Below are positions 8,257-16,130 of a stretch of DNA of 64,000 bases, piece after piece (position 1 is the stretch's first letter; every line of letters begins with the position of its first letter). Source of the DNA: Paenibacillus tianjinensis (GTDB lineage Bacteria > Bacillota > Bacilli > Paenibacillales > Paenibacillaceae); NCBI RefSeq assembly GCF_017086365.1, contig NZ_CP070969.1, positions 1,798,001 through 1,862,000 of the forward strand. Direction: 5' to 3'. The notes beneath the pieces are model-generated. The model was given only the letters and a program-made list of their open reading frames with translations, did not search any database and was not told the DNA's origin. The position numbers and the translations under genes were made by a program.

Positions 8257-9195
8257 ATGAGTTCAGCAACAACGGGCCGGGTAATGATCGTCGATGGAAT
8301 GGCTCTGCTGTTCCGGGCCTTTTATGCAACCTCGTATGGAGGATATATCCGCAAGACAAAGGCCGGTCTGCCGACCAATGCGGTGTACGGGTTTTTGCAG
8401 TATTTTTTCGACGCGGTGAGCACGTTCGAGCCTTCCCATGTTGTCTGCTGCTGGGATATGGGCAAAGGCACCTTCCGCACCGAGAAGTATGACGGTTATA
8501 AGTCTAACCGGATAGATGCACCGCTGGAGCTGATTCCGCAGTTTGATCTGGTCAAGGAAGTAGTGGCCGAGCTGGGTGTACCGAATATCGGGCTTGTGGG
8601 CTATGAGGCGGATGACTGCATCGGCACACTGGCTGCCTGCTACGGCGGGGAGTCTGAGGTTTACATCCTCACCGGTGATCACGATATGCTGCAGCTGGTC
8701 AATGACAACGTCAAGGTCGTCATTATGAAAAAAGGCCGTTCCAACTATAAGGTGTACGATCCGGCGGAGCTGCTGGAGGAAAAAGGACTTACGCCCAGAC
8801 AGGTCATTGACCTGAAGGGCTTCATGGGCGATACGAGCGACAATTATCCTGGCGTAAAAGGCATCGGCGAGAAGACAGCGCTGAAGCTGCTGACCGAATA
8901 CGGCACCGTCGAAGGTGTAATTGAGAATCTGCATCTGCTGCCGAAGGGGGTACGCTCTAAGATTGAGGCAGATCTGGACATGCTGCATTTGTCGAGGGAG
9001 CTGGCTGAAATCCGCTGTGATGTGCCGGTTGTCTGCACCCTGGCTGAATGTATGTGGGAGCTGCAGCGTGAGACGGCGGCGCGCAAATTTCAGGAGCTGG
9101 AGTTCGGCAGCCTCATGCATCTGATCGGTGAGATGGGCGGCGGGGTGCGTGATGAGCGGGGCATTGTGCAGATTGAACTTGGGGATCTGGGTTAA
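8257..9195 (+). CDS. 5'-3' exonuclease / flap endonuclease (PolI N-domain type, YpcP-like)
   Basis: 312-residue stand-alone version of the DNA polymerase I 5'-nuclease domain. Metal-binding acidic residues are visible in VMIVDGMALLFRAFYA, CCWDMG, GYEADDCIGTLA and LTGDHDMLQLV. The helix-hairpin-helix is in GDTSDNYPGVKGIGEKTALKLL. It removes flaps or RNA primers and should act in Okazaki fragment maturation or repair. RBS AAGGAGAGG is at proper spacing. The protein ends about where the PolI 5'-nuclease domain ends, so it is a complete family member and not a truncated polymerase. Confidence 0.92.
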   Translation: MSSATTGRVMIVDGMALLFRAFYATSYGGYIRKTKAGLPTNAVYGFLQYFFDAVSTFEPSHVVCCWDMGKGTFRTEKYDGYKSNRIDAPLELIPQFDLVKEVVAELGVPNIGLVGYEADDCIGTLAACYGGESEVYILTGDHDMLQLVNDNVKVVIMKKGRSNYKVYDPAELLEEKGLTPRQVIDLKGFMGDTSDNYPGVKGIGEKTALKLLTEYGTVEGVIENLHLLPKGVRSKIEADLDMLHLSRELAEIRCDVPVVCTLAECMWELQRETAARKFQELEFGSLMHLIGEMGGGVRDERGIVQIELGDLG

Positions 9196-9261
9196 CGCTA
9201 GACATGCCCAAAAAGCTTGCCGGATTCAGGCATGTCCGTTTCATAATATTGTTCTGACAAA

Positions 9262-9304
9262 AAAAAGCGCTTTTGGACTGTTAACGGTCCGAAGGCGCTT
9301 TTTG
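9262..9304 (+). terminator. intrinsic terminator, probably bidirectional
   Basis: AAAAAGCGC...GCGCTTTTT outer stem with an inner GGAC/GTCC-type stem around GTTAAC. A runs and T runs flank both sides, between the exonuclease gene and the convergent deformylase gene. Confidence 0.85.
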
Positions 9305-9360
9305 AATGTGGAGGACAGATTCAAGCTATCGGTTGGCACACCAATAGCATCATACCAGAC

Positions 9361-9771
9361 TCAAATGATGATCCCCTCGCAGTGATCGACCTCGTGCTGA
9401 ATGATCTGCGCGGTCAGGCTGGTGAAAACCTGTTTCTGCTGCTTGAAGTTACGGTCTAAGAACTCTATCTCAATGCTCTGATAACGGATAGTCCTCCGTA
9501 CGCCTTCAAGTGAGAGGCAACCTTCCTCTGTTTCATAAGGCTGGGTACGCTTGGTGATGACCGGATTGATCATGGGTACGTTCACTGGCCCGATGCTGAA
9601 CACAATGATACGCTTGTTGACACCGATCATGTTGGCCGCCATACCGACACACCGGTCTGCATTTGCCCGGAGTGTATCCAGAAGGTCATCTACAACCTGC
9701 ATATCCTCCCTGGTTGCCGGAGCGGACCGCTGGCTTAAAATGTTCATATCTTTACAAATAGGTCTGATCAT
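9361..9771 (-). CDS. peptide deformylase-like protein (short, motif I variant)
   Basis: 136-residue deformylase-type metalloprotein. Motif II EEGCLSLEG and motif III IQHEVDHCEGI supply the metal Cys and two His plus the catalytic Glu. Motif I reads VGMAANMIG, where classical enzymes have GxGLAAxQ, so the transition-state Gln is replaced by Met. It is also shorter than essential Def proteins (about 150-185 residues) because it ends right after the HExDH helix. The frame opens at 9783, but the ATG at 9771 fits better: ATGGAGAG is then its SD and the protein begins MIRPICKDM, a usual deformylase N-terminus. It is a secondary, possibly specialised deformylase. Confidence 0.8.
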   Translation of the reverse strand: MIRPICKDMNILSQRSAPATREDMQVVDDLLDTLRANADRCVGMAANMIGVNKRIIVFSIGPVNVPMINPVITKRTQPYETEEGCLSLEGVRRTIRYQSIEIEFLDRNFKQQKQVFTSLTAQIIQHEVDHCEGIII

Positions 9772-9988
9772 CATACTCTCCATGTCTGCTGTATTTTGTT
9801 GTTAGCTGTCCCTGTCATAATATCATCTGGAGATTAGTCAGGACAATGAAATTAATCTTTTCCGATATGCAAAGGGAGCTGGGACTTTCATCGCTTCCCG
9901 AACCCATGCATAGCGTCAGGAGTGCTTCATATAAAGATTGACGAATAAGAAGAATCTTGATTATAATATTAATATTGCTATTAAATGA

Positions 9989-10006
9989 TTAATATATTCA
10001 TTAACT
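9989..10006 (+). promoter_or_regulatory. AT-rich operator-like palindrome upstream of abfA
   Basis: TTAATATATTCATTAACT has inverted half-sites TTAAT/ATTAA and ends 20 nt before the abfA ATG. It matches 15 of 18 positions of a site in the same orientation upstream of the ArsR-type regulator (12914-12931). It is probably the binding site of that regulator. Confidence 0.5.
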
Positions 10007-10026
10007 TTTAAGGGAGCGATAACTAA

Positions 10027-11523
10027 ATGGCTAAACGCATGGTACTGAACACGGACATCCGCAAAGGAACCATTAACCGCAACATCTACGGACATTTCGC
10101 TGAACATCTGGGACGCTGTATCTATGAAGGCATCTGGGTGGGCGAAGATTCGCCGATTGCCAATACAAAGGGTATCCGCAACGATGTTGTGGAAGCGCTT
10201 AAGGAAATCAAGATTCCGGTGCTGCGCTGGCCGGGCGGCTGCTTTGCGGATGAATACCACTGGAAGGACGGCATCGGTCCGCGCGAAGGCCGCAAACGGA
10301 TGATCAATACACACTGGGGCGGCACAGTGGAGAATAACCATTTTGGCACCCATGAATTTATGGAATTATGCGCCATGCTGGAATGTGAACCTTACATTAA
10401 CGGCAATGTAGGCAGTGGAACCGTGCAGGAAATGTCCGAATGGGTGGAATATTTGACGTTTAACGGAGTTTCACCGATGGCTGAGCTGCGCCAGGAGAAC
10501 GGACGCGAGGAGCCTTGGAGTGTGACTTATTTTGGCGTGGGGAATGAGAACTGGGGCTGCGGCGGAAACATGCGTCCAGAATATTACGCCGATCTGTACC
10601 GCCGTTACCAGACGTATGTCCGCAATTATGGCGACAATAAGATTCACCGTATCGCCTGCGGTGCGAATGCAGATGACTATAACTGGACAGAAGTGCTCAT
10701 GCGTGAAGCCACCCGGTTCATGGATTCGATCACACTGCATTATTACACGCTGCCAACAGGGGAATGGCATAACAAAGGCGCGGCTACCGGTTTTGAGACC
10801 AAGGAATGGTTCTCTACGCTGGAGAAGGCATTGCACATGGATGAGCTGGTTACCCGTCACAGTGTCATTATGGATAAATATGATCCGGAGAAGCGCGTTG
10901 GCCTGATCGTCGATGAATGGGGAACCTGGTATGATGTCGAGCCGGGAACCAATCCGGGCTTCCTCTACCAGCAGAATTCCATCCGCGATGCACTGGTTGC
11001 GGGCTTGACACTGAACATTTTCCACAAGCACAGTGACCGGGTGCGGATGGCTAACATTGCCCAGACGATCAACGTGCTGCAGGCTGTAATTCTTACCGAA
11101 GGGGAGAAAATGATTCTGACGCCTACCTACCATGTTTTCAACATGTATAAGGTGCATCAGGATGCAGAGCTGCTGGATTTGGCGCTGGAGAGCGGAACTT
11201 ACAGCTTCGAAGGACGCGAAATTCCGGAGGTGTCGGCATCTGCTTCTGTTAACTCAGAAGGCGTGATTCATGTCAGCTTGTGCAACCTGAACCATGCAGC
11301 AGCAGCCAAGCTTCCGCTAGAGCTGCGCGGACTTGCCGGGCAGGCGGCAGAAGTGACCGGAACGACACTTGCCGGAACGACAGTCGATGCCCATAATACC
11401 TTCAGTGAGCCGGAAGCAGTAGTGCCACAGCCGTTTACCGCCTTCCAGCTGGAAGACGGCGTCCTCAGCCTGGAGCTGCCTCCAATGTCGGTTACCGTAC
11501 TGGAAATTAAGCCGAAGGCTTAA
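10027..11523 (+). CDS. abfA: alpha-L-arabinofuranosidase, GH51
   Basis: 498-residue intracellular GH51 enzyme; no signal peptide. The N-terminal [20 protein letters not shown] and [14 protein letters not shown] are family hallmarks. [11 protein letters not shown] carries the acid/base Glu (E174) and [12 protein letters not shown] the nucleophile (E297). The C-terminal part (from about 390) is the usual beta-sandwich. It releases terminal arabinofuranose from imported arabino-oligosaccharides. RBS AAGGGAGCG precedes the ATG. A small Cys-rich gene follows by 14 bp. The ArsR-type regulator gene downstream, on the other strand, shares an operator-like sequence with it. Confidence 0.95.
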   Translation: MAKRMVLNTDIRKGTINRNIYGHFAEHLGRCIYEGIWVGEDSPIANTKGIRNDVVEALKEIKIPVLRWPGGCFADEYHWKDGIGPREGRKRMINTHWGGTVENNHFGTHEFMELCAMLECEPYINGNVGSGTVQEMSEWVEYLTFNGVSPMAELRQENGREEPWSVTYFGVGNENWGCGGNMRPEYYADLYRRYQTYVRNYGDNKIHRIACGANADDYNWTEVLMREATRFMDSITLHYYTLPTGEWHNKGAATGFETKEWFSTLEKALHMDELVTRHSVIMDKYDPEKRVGLIVDEWGTWYDVEPGTNPGFLYQQNSIRDALVAGLTLNIFHKHSDRVRMANIAQTINVLQAVILTEGEKMILTPTYHVFNMYKVHQDAELLDLALESGTYSFEGREIPEVSASASVNSEGVIHVSLCNLNHAAAAKLPLELRGLAGQAAEVTGTTLAGTTVDAHNTFSEPEAVVPQPFTAFQLEDGVLSLELPPMSVTVLEIKPKA

Positions 11524-11537
11524 GTCGGAGATCTAAG

Positions 11538-11813
11538 ATGAGTACAACATCTGCCTGCAAAGGCTGCCGGGATGATTACAAAGTGACTGAGACACAGATA
11601 GCCCGGATTCTGGCTTCCCCGATGTTCACGCCGGACAATACAGCGCCGGAAGAAGTATACGCGGCCCGCTTCGCTCTGTGCTCCGCGTGTCCCAAGCTTC
11701 AAGACGGCGTGACCTGTACCGCCTGCGGCTGTATTATTCCGGTCGTCGCCCGGCTCAAAGCACGCGGCTGCCCGTTGCCGGGAGGCGGGCTGTGGCAGCC
11801 TGTCGTTGAATAA
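11538..11813 (+). CDS. small Cys-rich, probably zinc-binding protein (DUF6171-like)
   Basis: 91-residue protein with CKGC near the N-terminus, CSACPKL in the middle and CTACGCIIPVVARLKARGCP near the C-terminal end. These pairs suggest one or two zinc sites. The arrangement resembles the domain I remember as DUF6171, not verified here. The start is 14 bp after abfA, with GGAGATCTAAG as RBS, so it is co-transcribed with the arabinosidase, though nothing suggests a role in sugar use. Function unknown. Confidence 0.7.
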   Translation: MSTTSACKGCRDDYKVTETQIARILASPMFTPDNTAPEEVYAARFALCSACPKLQDGVTCTACGCIIPVVARLKARGCPLPGGGLWQPVVE

Positions 11814-11889
11814 ACCGCTTGGGTGAAGCCACGCGATGAATAAGCTTAACCTGTGCATAAGGATTTCCCGCTGCACGAGGCACAATAGA

Positions 11890-11942
11890 ACAGCAGCAGT
11901 CATGGACGATTGACAATGTCCTTGGCTGCCGCTGTTTTTTTG
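11890..11942. terminator. intrinsic terminator between convergent genes
   Basis: AACAGCAGCAGTC... pairs with ...GGCTGCCGCTGTT, with an inner GGAC/GTCC stem and a final TTTTTTT. It ends abfA and its neighbour, and lies against the end of the regulator gene. Confidence 0.8.
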
Positions 11943-11946
11943 TGTA

Positions 11947-12888
11947 TTATTCGGCTGCTTCAGCCGGATCTGCGGGGCTGGCGCTGTCGGTATAGAACAG
12001 CTCAACGACCAGATCGTCGTTATAATTGCCGAATCCTTTGCCGAACAGGGTGAGGCCGCCGATATGTTCAGCATCGTCATCTACCGAGAGACGGAAGGTC
12101 CATTGCTTGTCCCTGATGCCGACTTGCTCAAGCGTAATGTCAGACAGCTTAAGGCCGTCCATGAATGTTCCTTTAGGTGTAATGCGCAGCTGCTTGAGCA
12201 GGCCGTATTGATTGGTATACGCAGGCCACCATAACGGTGTGTATTTCCCCAGGCGGTCACCGTAGTCTCCCGGACTTGTCCAATAACCCAGTTTATGGCC
12301 ATTCAGGGTGAAGGCGATGTCTGACGGCCAATTGTTATTGGTAGAAGGGGCTTCGGAGGCAATCTCCATTGTAATGACGAGCTCCTCCGGCTGCTGGCTG
12401 GTTAACAGGAAGTTCGGGATTTTGTATTCGACATAACCTTTTCCAAACCAGAGTATACCGGCATTTACCCGTTCCATATCCCAGAAATAACGCGGGTCGT
12501 CGAAGTTGCCGATCACCTGCTCCGTAGTCGCCAGCCCGCAGGTGGGTTCGATCTGGAAATCGGAGTAGTGGCCGACAGGGATCTCCTTGCGGTAAGCCTT
12601 GCGTTCGGCCTTAACCTGTGCAGGGAAGATGATTTCTACATTCTCGGCAGCAAGTGAACAGATCTTCTGTAAACCGCTTCGTCCGGGAGCCATGTGGGTG
12701 CGGATTAGCCCGGCAGCCTCCAGTTTGCGCACATGCATCGTCATAATCGCGCTGCTGAGATTAACTGCTCCAGCCAGCTCCTTGACGTTCATGGATTGAA
12801 CCGCAAGCAACCGGAGCATATGAAGGCGTACGCTGCTGGATAATGCTTCGTACACCGGTAAAGAGTCTTCGGTAAGATCAAGTTTCAT
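11947..12888 (-). CDS. ArsR-type HTH regulator with a large C-terminal sensor-like domain
   Basis: 313-residue regulator. The N-terminal winged HTH (residues 8-80) is ArsR-like: VYEALSSSVRLHMLRLL, then NVKELAGAVNLSSAIMTMHV and RKLEAAGLIRT. No ArsR metal-binding Cys cluster is seen. The long C-terminal part (about 100-300) is rich in aromatic and beta-type segments (WTSPGDYGDRLGKYTPLWWP, GGLTLFGKGFGNYNDD) and looks like a jelly-roll sugar-binding fold, which would suit arabinose or arabino-oligosaccharide sensing. The frame opens at 12906, but GGAGG lies between that ATG and the one at 12888, which is therefore the start. Its promoter carries the palindrome also seen before abfA. Confidence 0.75.
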   Translation of the reverse strand: MKLDLTEDSLPVYEALSSSVRLHMLRLLAVQSMNVKELAGAVNLSSAIMTMHVRKLEAAGLIRTHMAPGRSGLQKICSLAAENVEIIFPAQVKAERKAYRKEIPVGHYSDFQIEPTCGLATTEQVIGNFDDPRYFWDMERVNAGILWFGKGYVEYKIPNFLLTSQQPEELVITMEIASEAPSTNNNWPSDIAFTLNGHKLGYWTSPGDYGDRLGKYTPLWWPAYTNQYGLLKQLRITPKGTFMDGLKLSDITLEQVGIRDKQWTFRLSVDDDAEHIGGLTLFGKGFGNYNDDLVVELFYTDSASPADPAEAAE

Positions 12889-12913
12889 GGAGAACCTCCG
12901 GTTCATGTTATAT

Positions 12914-12931
12914 AGTTAATAATTATATTAT
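12914..12931 (-). promoter_or_regulatory. operator-like palindrome upstream of the ArsR-type gene
   Basis: Read in gene direction: ATAATATAATTATTAACT, with TAATA/TATTA half-sites, ending 25 nt before the ATG. It is 15/18 identical to the element before abfA, suggesting autoregulation together with control of the arabinosidase. Confidence 0.5.
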
Positions 12932-13027
12932 TTAAATGTGTTAGGTACAAGCTAAAAGGCAAGAATGGCACTTCACTTTTATCACAGACAAGGTCTGGCG
13001 TGGGCCTCTATAATGGATTGGAAAATT

Positions 13028-13205
13028 AGCGAAGAAACAAGGTGCCCTTGTCAGGCGAGGGGTAACAGGGAATCGGGTGAAACTCCCGAGCGGTCCCGCC
13101 ACTGTAAGAAAGAGCTGAACTTCAGGATGTCACTCGGCAAGGCTGCCGGGGAAGACGAAGATTTGGCGTTTGTATTTCGAGCAAGGAGACCTACCTTGTT
13201 GGCGC
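13028..13205 (+). ncRNA. cobalamin riboswitch (aptamer)
   Basis: The B12-box core is present: AACAGGGAATCGGGTGAAAC, CCCGAGCGGTCCCGCCACTG and the 3' motif GCAAGGAGACCTACCTTG. These are the conserved elements of the AdoCbl-class aptamer in order. It lies about 300 nt before the first corrin gene on the same strand. Boundaries are approximate. Confidence 0.93.
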
Positions 13206-13402
13206 ATACCACGACTCTACGCGGATAAGAGCGGTGTACGAACGGGTTAATGAAATAGAGGCCGGGCAGCTTCCGCCGCTGACGGGAATCCTGAGATTTG
13301 TTGCGGTATCAGCCGGAATAAGCTGCTGTATTGCATTTCTGTGAAGGTTCCGGGCTGTAGCAGACCGACATCCTCTTTTGCATAACTGATGACGTACATA
13401 GC

Positions 13403-13435
13403 ACTCCCACCCCTAAGGGCCGGGAGTTTTTGTTA
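13403..13435 (+). terminator. riboswitch-controlled terminator
   Basis: CTCCC-A-CCC-CTAA-GGG-CC-GGGAG stem followed by TTTTTG, about 200 nt after the aptamer and 64 nt before the first cbi start. It is the probable expression platform: with B12 bound, the operon would stop here. Confidence 0.75.
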
Positions 13436-13498
13436 TGGACCAGGAAAATGGCGTTGGCGCATGTTCTGTCTGATCTACATATGAACGGGGGAAAAAGA

Positions 13499-16126
13499 AT
13501 GGAGAAACAAGGAAAGCTGCTGATCATCGGCTTTGGCCCCGGTGCCCTGGAACAGATTACAGGCCGAGCCCTCGCTGCGATTGAGGAGAGCGAAGCGATC
13601 ATCGGTTACAACACTTACGTCGAGCTTATTAAGCCGCTGCTGAAGCATCAGGAAATTGTCGGCACAGGGATGACCGAAGAAGTGAGCCGGGCTCAGGAAG
13701 CGGTGCGCCGGGCGGAGGCGGGCCAGACGATTGCCGTCATCTCCAGCGGGGATGCCGGCGTGTACGGAATGGCCGGACTGGTCTATGAGGTGCTGATGGA
13801 ACGCGGCTGGAATCGTACAGATGGTGTGGAGGTTGAGGTAATCCCCGGAATATCGGCGATTCAGTCCTGCTCGTCCCTCCTCGGAGCGCCGATTATGCAT
13901 GATTCGTGCACGATCAGCCTAAGTGACCATCTGACTCCATGGGAGAGCATTGCCGCGCGGGTTGATGCAGCGGGTGCTGCGGATTTTGTCATTGCCTTTT
14001 ATAATCCGCGCAGCGGCAAGCGGACGCGCCAGATCGAGGAGGCGCGCAGTATTCTGCTCCGCTACCGGGATCCGGCCACACCGGTAGGCATTGTCAAGAA
14101 TGCCTACCGGGACCGCCAGCAGGTCGTTGTAACGACGCTGCAGGCGATGCTGGAGCATGAGATCGGCATGCTCTCTACAGTCGTGGTAGGCAACTCTGCT
14201 ACCACTGTGTATGACGGCCTGATGGTGACGCCGCGCGGTTATGAGCGCAAGTACAATCTTGGCGCGCAGACCCAGGCGCTGAAGCCTCATGAGCGGCTGC
14301 GGACCGCAGCGGAGCCCTGGTCGCTGGCGGCTGCAGCGCAGAGCACTTCCGGCAGCGGCGGGAGCTGCGGCATTGCGGACAGCAGTGCCCCTGCTGTCCT
14401 GCAGAATATGCCCCGGGCGAATGCTTCTGCTGTATTATCGGCAATTGAGTTTGAAACGGCCGGACTTGAGGTTTCACCGGGGCTTGGCAGCCGGAGATAC
14501 AGCAGTACCCAGCTGCATCTGCTGGCAAAGCTTGCAGGCGATGAAGGTCAGCTTGTGTCTTTAAAGGACGGAGATTTTGTCCTGCGCAGCAGTCACTGCG
14601 GTCAAGAGGAGATTGCGGATAAACTGGCTGCTGCCGGGCTGAATGTCAGCCGGCCGGGTGATTTTGTAAAAGTGAAAACCTGCGGGTTCTGTGAGTTCAG
14701 AAAAAATGAAGGTCTTGGAGCAGCTATCCGCCTGCATGAGCGGCTTCATGGGCTTGCTGTCCCCCGAGGGCTACAGATCAGTGTTGCCGGCTGCGGCATG
14801 GCCTGCAGCTCGGCGGTACTGGAGGATATCGGCGTCGTGTACTCCAGAGGCAGCTATGAGCTTTACCTTGGTGGGAAGAAGACGGGCCGGGGGGCACATG
14901 CAGGCAGCCTGGTTCGTGAAGATATGAACGAGGATGAAGCTGTCGAAGCGGTAGCCGCTGTTGTAGAGCAATACCGGAATAAAGGAAAGGCAAACGAGCG
15001 TTTTTTTTCTTTTTTTGAGTCGATGGGCAGCGTGGAGAGCGGAGTATGGGGAACTGGGCAAGCGGATAACACAAGCTGGAGCGGAGAGAAGAACAGGATG
15101 ACCCAAAAAACAATACTGCTTGTAGGCCATGGCAGCCGGATTGAAGAGGGCAATGAGGAACTGCGGAGTTTTACAGCTCAGCTTGCTGCCCGTAAGCCTG
15201 AGCTGAACATTGAAACCTGCTTCATCGAATTGGCTTCTCCTTCAATTGCCGGAGGGATTGAACGATGTGTAGCCGGCGGTGCCGGGGTGGTGTATGTTGT
15301 GCCGATTATTTTATTTGCGGCAGGACATTTCAAGCTGGATATCCCTCTGGCGATTGACCAGGCTAAACGCAAATATCCTGAAGTGGAGTTTGTTTACGGA
15401 CGCCCGGTTGGAGTGCAGGAGAGAGCGGTGGACATTTTGCTGGACCGGATCTCAGAGGCAGTTCCTCTGACACTGAGGGATAAACCTATGACAGACACGG
15501 TAGCGGCCGAGGATACTATTGTGCTTGTCATGGGCCGAGGCGGGAGCGATCCCGATGCAAACAGTGACTTTTACAAGCTGGCAAGGCTGCTGTGGGAGCA
15601 CACTGCTTATAAAAGCGTTGAGAGCTGCTTCATCGCCATTGCCCGTCCATCGCTGAACGAGGGCCTGGAACGCTGTCTGGCACTGGGTGCGCGTAAAATT
15701 GTAGTGCTGCCGTATCTGCTCTTCACCGGAGTGCTGATGAAGCAGTTTACAGAGAGGGTCGCAGAGTTTGCCACAGCGCATCCGGAGGTCGAGGTGGAGC
15801 TCGGCAGCTATATCGGCAATCATCCGCTGCTGGCGGATATGCTCGCAGAGCGTATTGAGGAGACGCTGGAAGGCAAGTCCTTCGCCAACTGCGATAACTG
15901 CAGATACCGGGATGCAGCAGGATTGCATCACCATCATCATCACCATCATGGTGAAGAAGGACACGGGCATGACCATGGGTATGGACACAACCATCAGCCT
16001 CATCATGCTGATGAACATGACCCGCACCATGGTCACGATCATCATCACAGGCATTCCCATGCACATGATCATGAACATGATGAATCTGTTCCAGCGGCTG
16101 CTTCAGGCAGCCCGAAGGAGCTGTAA
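13499..16126 (+). CDS. cbiH-cbiX: CbiH60-CbiX fusion: precorrin-3B C17-methyltransferase, Fe-S domain and sirohydrochlorin cobaltochelatase
   Basis: 875-residue protein with three parts. Residues 1-245 are CbiH (GFGPGALEQITGRALAAIEE, SSGDAGVYGMAGL, DFVIAFYNPRSGKR), which performs ring contraction. Residues about 330-510 are a sulfite/nitrite reductase-like Fe-S domain with TCGFCEF and GCGMACSSAV, as in B. megaterium CbiH60. From residue 534 comes CbiX, with two homologous chelatase halves (LLVGHGSRIEEGNEEL and VLVMGRGGSDPDANSDFYKL), a CxxC (CDNCR) and a His-rich tail with an H8 run, like CbiXL. The ATG at 13499 follows GGGGGAAAAAG. The ORF crosses a T8-C-T7 tract at the CbiH/CbiX junction, and an internal ATG at 15098 has its own SD (GGAGAG), so separate products are possible. 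Confidence 0.9.
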   Translation: MEKQGKLLIIGFGPGALEQITGRALAAIEESEAIIGYNTYVELIKPLLKHQEIVGTGMTEEVSRAQEAVRRAEAGQTIAVISSGDAGVYGMAGLVYEVLMERGWNRTDGVEVEVIPGISAIQSCSSLLGAPIMHDSCTISLSDHLTPWESIAARVDAAGAADFVIAFYNPRSGKRTRQIEEARSILLRYRDPATPVGIVKNAYRDRQQVVVTTLQAMLEHEIGMLSTVVVGNSATTVYDGLMVTPRGYERKYNLGAQTQALKPHERLRTAAEPWSLAAAAQSTSGSGGSCGIADSSAPAVLQNMPRANASAVLSAIEFETAGLEVSPGLGSRRYSSTQLHLLAKLAGDEGQLVSLKDGDFVLRSSHCGQEEIADKLAAAGLNVSRPGDFVKVKTCGFCEFRKNEGLGAAIRLHERLHGLAVPRGLQISVAGCGMACSSAVLEDIGVVYSRGSYELYLGGKKTGRGAHAGSLVREDMNEDEAVEAVAAVVEQYRNKGKANERFFSFFESMGSVESGVWGTGQADNTSWSGEKNRMTQKTILLVGHGSRIEEGNEELRSFTAQLAARKPELNIETCFIELASPSIAGGIERCVAGGAGVVYVVPIILFAAGHFKLDIPLAIDQAKRKYPEVEFVYGRPVGVQERAVDILLDRISEAVPLTLRDKPMTDTVAAEDTIVLVMGRGGSDPDANSDFYKLARLLWEHTAYKSVESCFIAIARPSLNEGLERCLALGARKIVVLPYLLFTGVLMKQFTERVAEFATAHPEVEVELGSYIGNHPLLADMLAERIEETLEGKSFANCDNCRYRDAAGLHHHHHHHHGEEGHGHDHGYGHNHQPHHADEHDPHHGHDHHHRHSHAHDHEHDESVPAAASGSPKEL
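14981..15018 (+). promoter_or_regulatory. putative programmed -1 frameshift cassette between CbiH60 and CbiX
   Basis: AAAGGAAAGG (14981-14990) is SD-like. Ten nt later come two T_TTT_TTT heptamers in the proper phase (15001-15007 and 15010-15016). Slipping on the second puts TGA (15016-15018) next in the -1 frame; slipping on the first reaches the same TGA after three codons. Spacing and order equal the E. coli dnaX cassette. No clear 3' stem-loop was found. Confidence 0.5.
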
Positions 16127-16130
16127 CCCG

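Noticed and set aside
12965-13228. 87-codon frame upstream of the cbi operon
   Set aside because: It lies across the cobalamin riboswitch aptamer; its codons only reflect the RNA sequence.
13499-15101. Sequencing error as the sole explanation of the cbiH-cbiX fusion
   Set aside because: Not excluded, but the fused frame ERFFSFFESMG continues the reductase-like C-terminus sensibly and both T tracts are in the exact slippage phase, so a functional explanation is kept as a finding.
15747-16078. Met- and His-rich frames opposite the cbiX tail
   Set aside because: They mirror the CAT/CAC repeats of the His-rich tail and have no RBS.
15901-16090. CAT/CAC-rich stretch as a simple-sequence repeat or CRISPR-like array
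   Set aside because: The repeats are imperfect and stay in frame as a His-rich protein tail; no spacer pattern exists.
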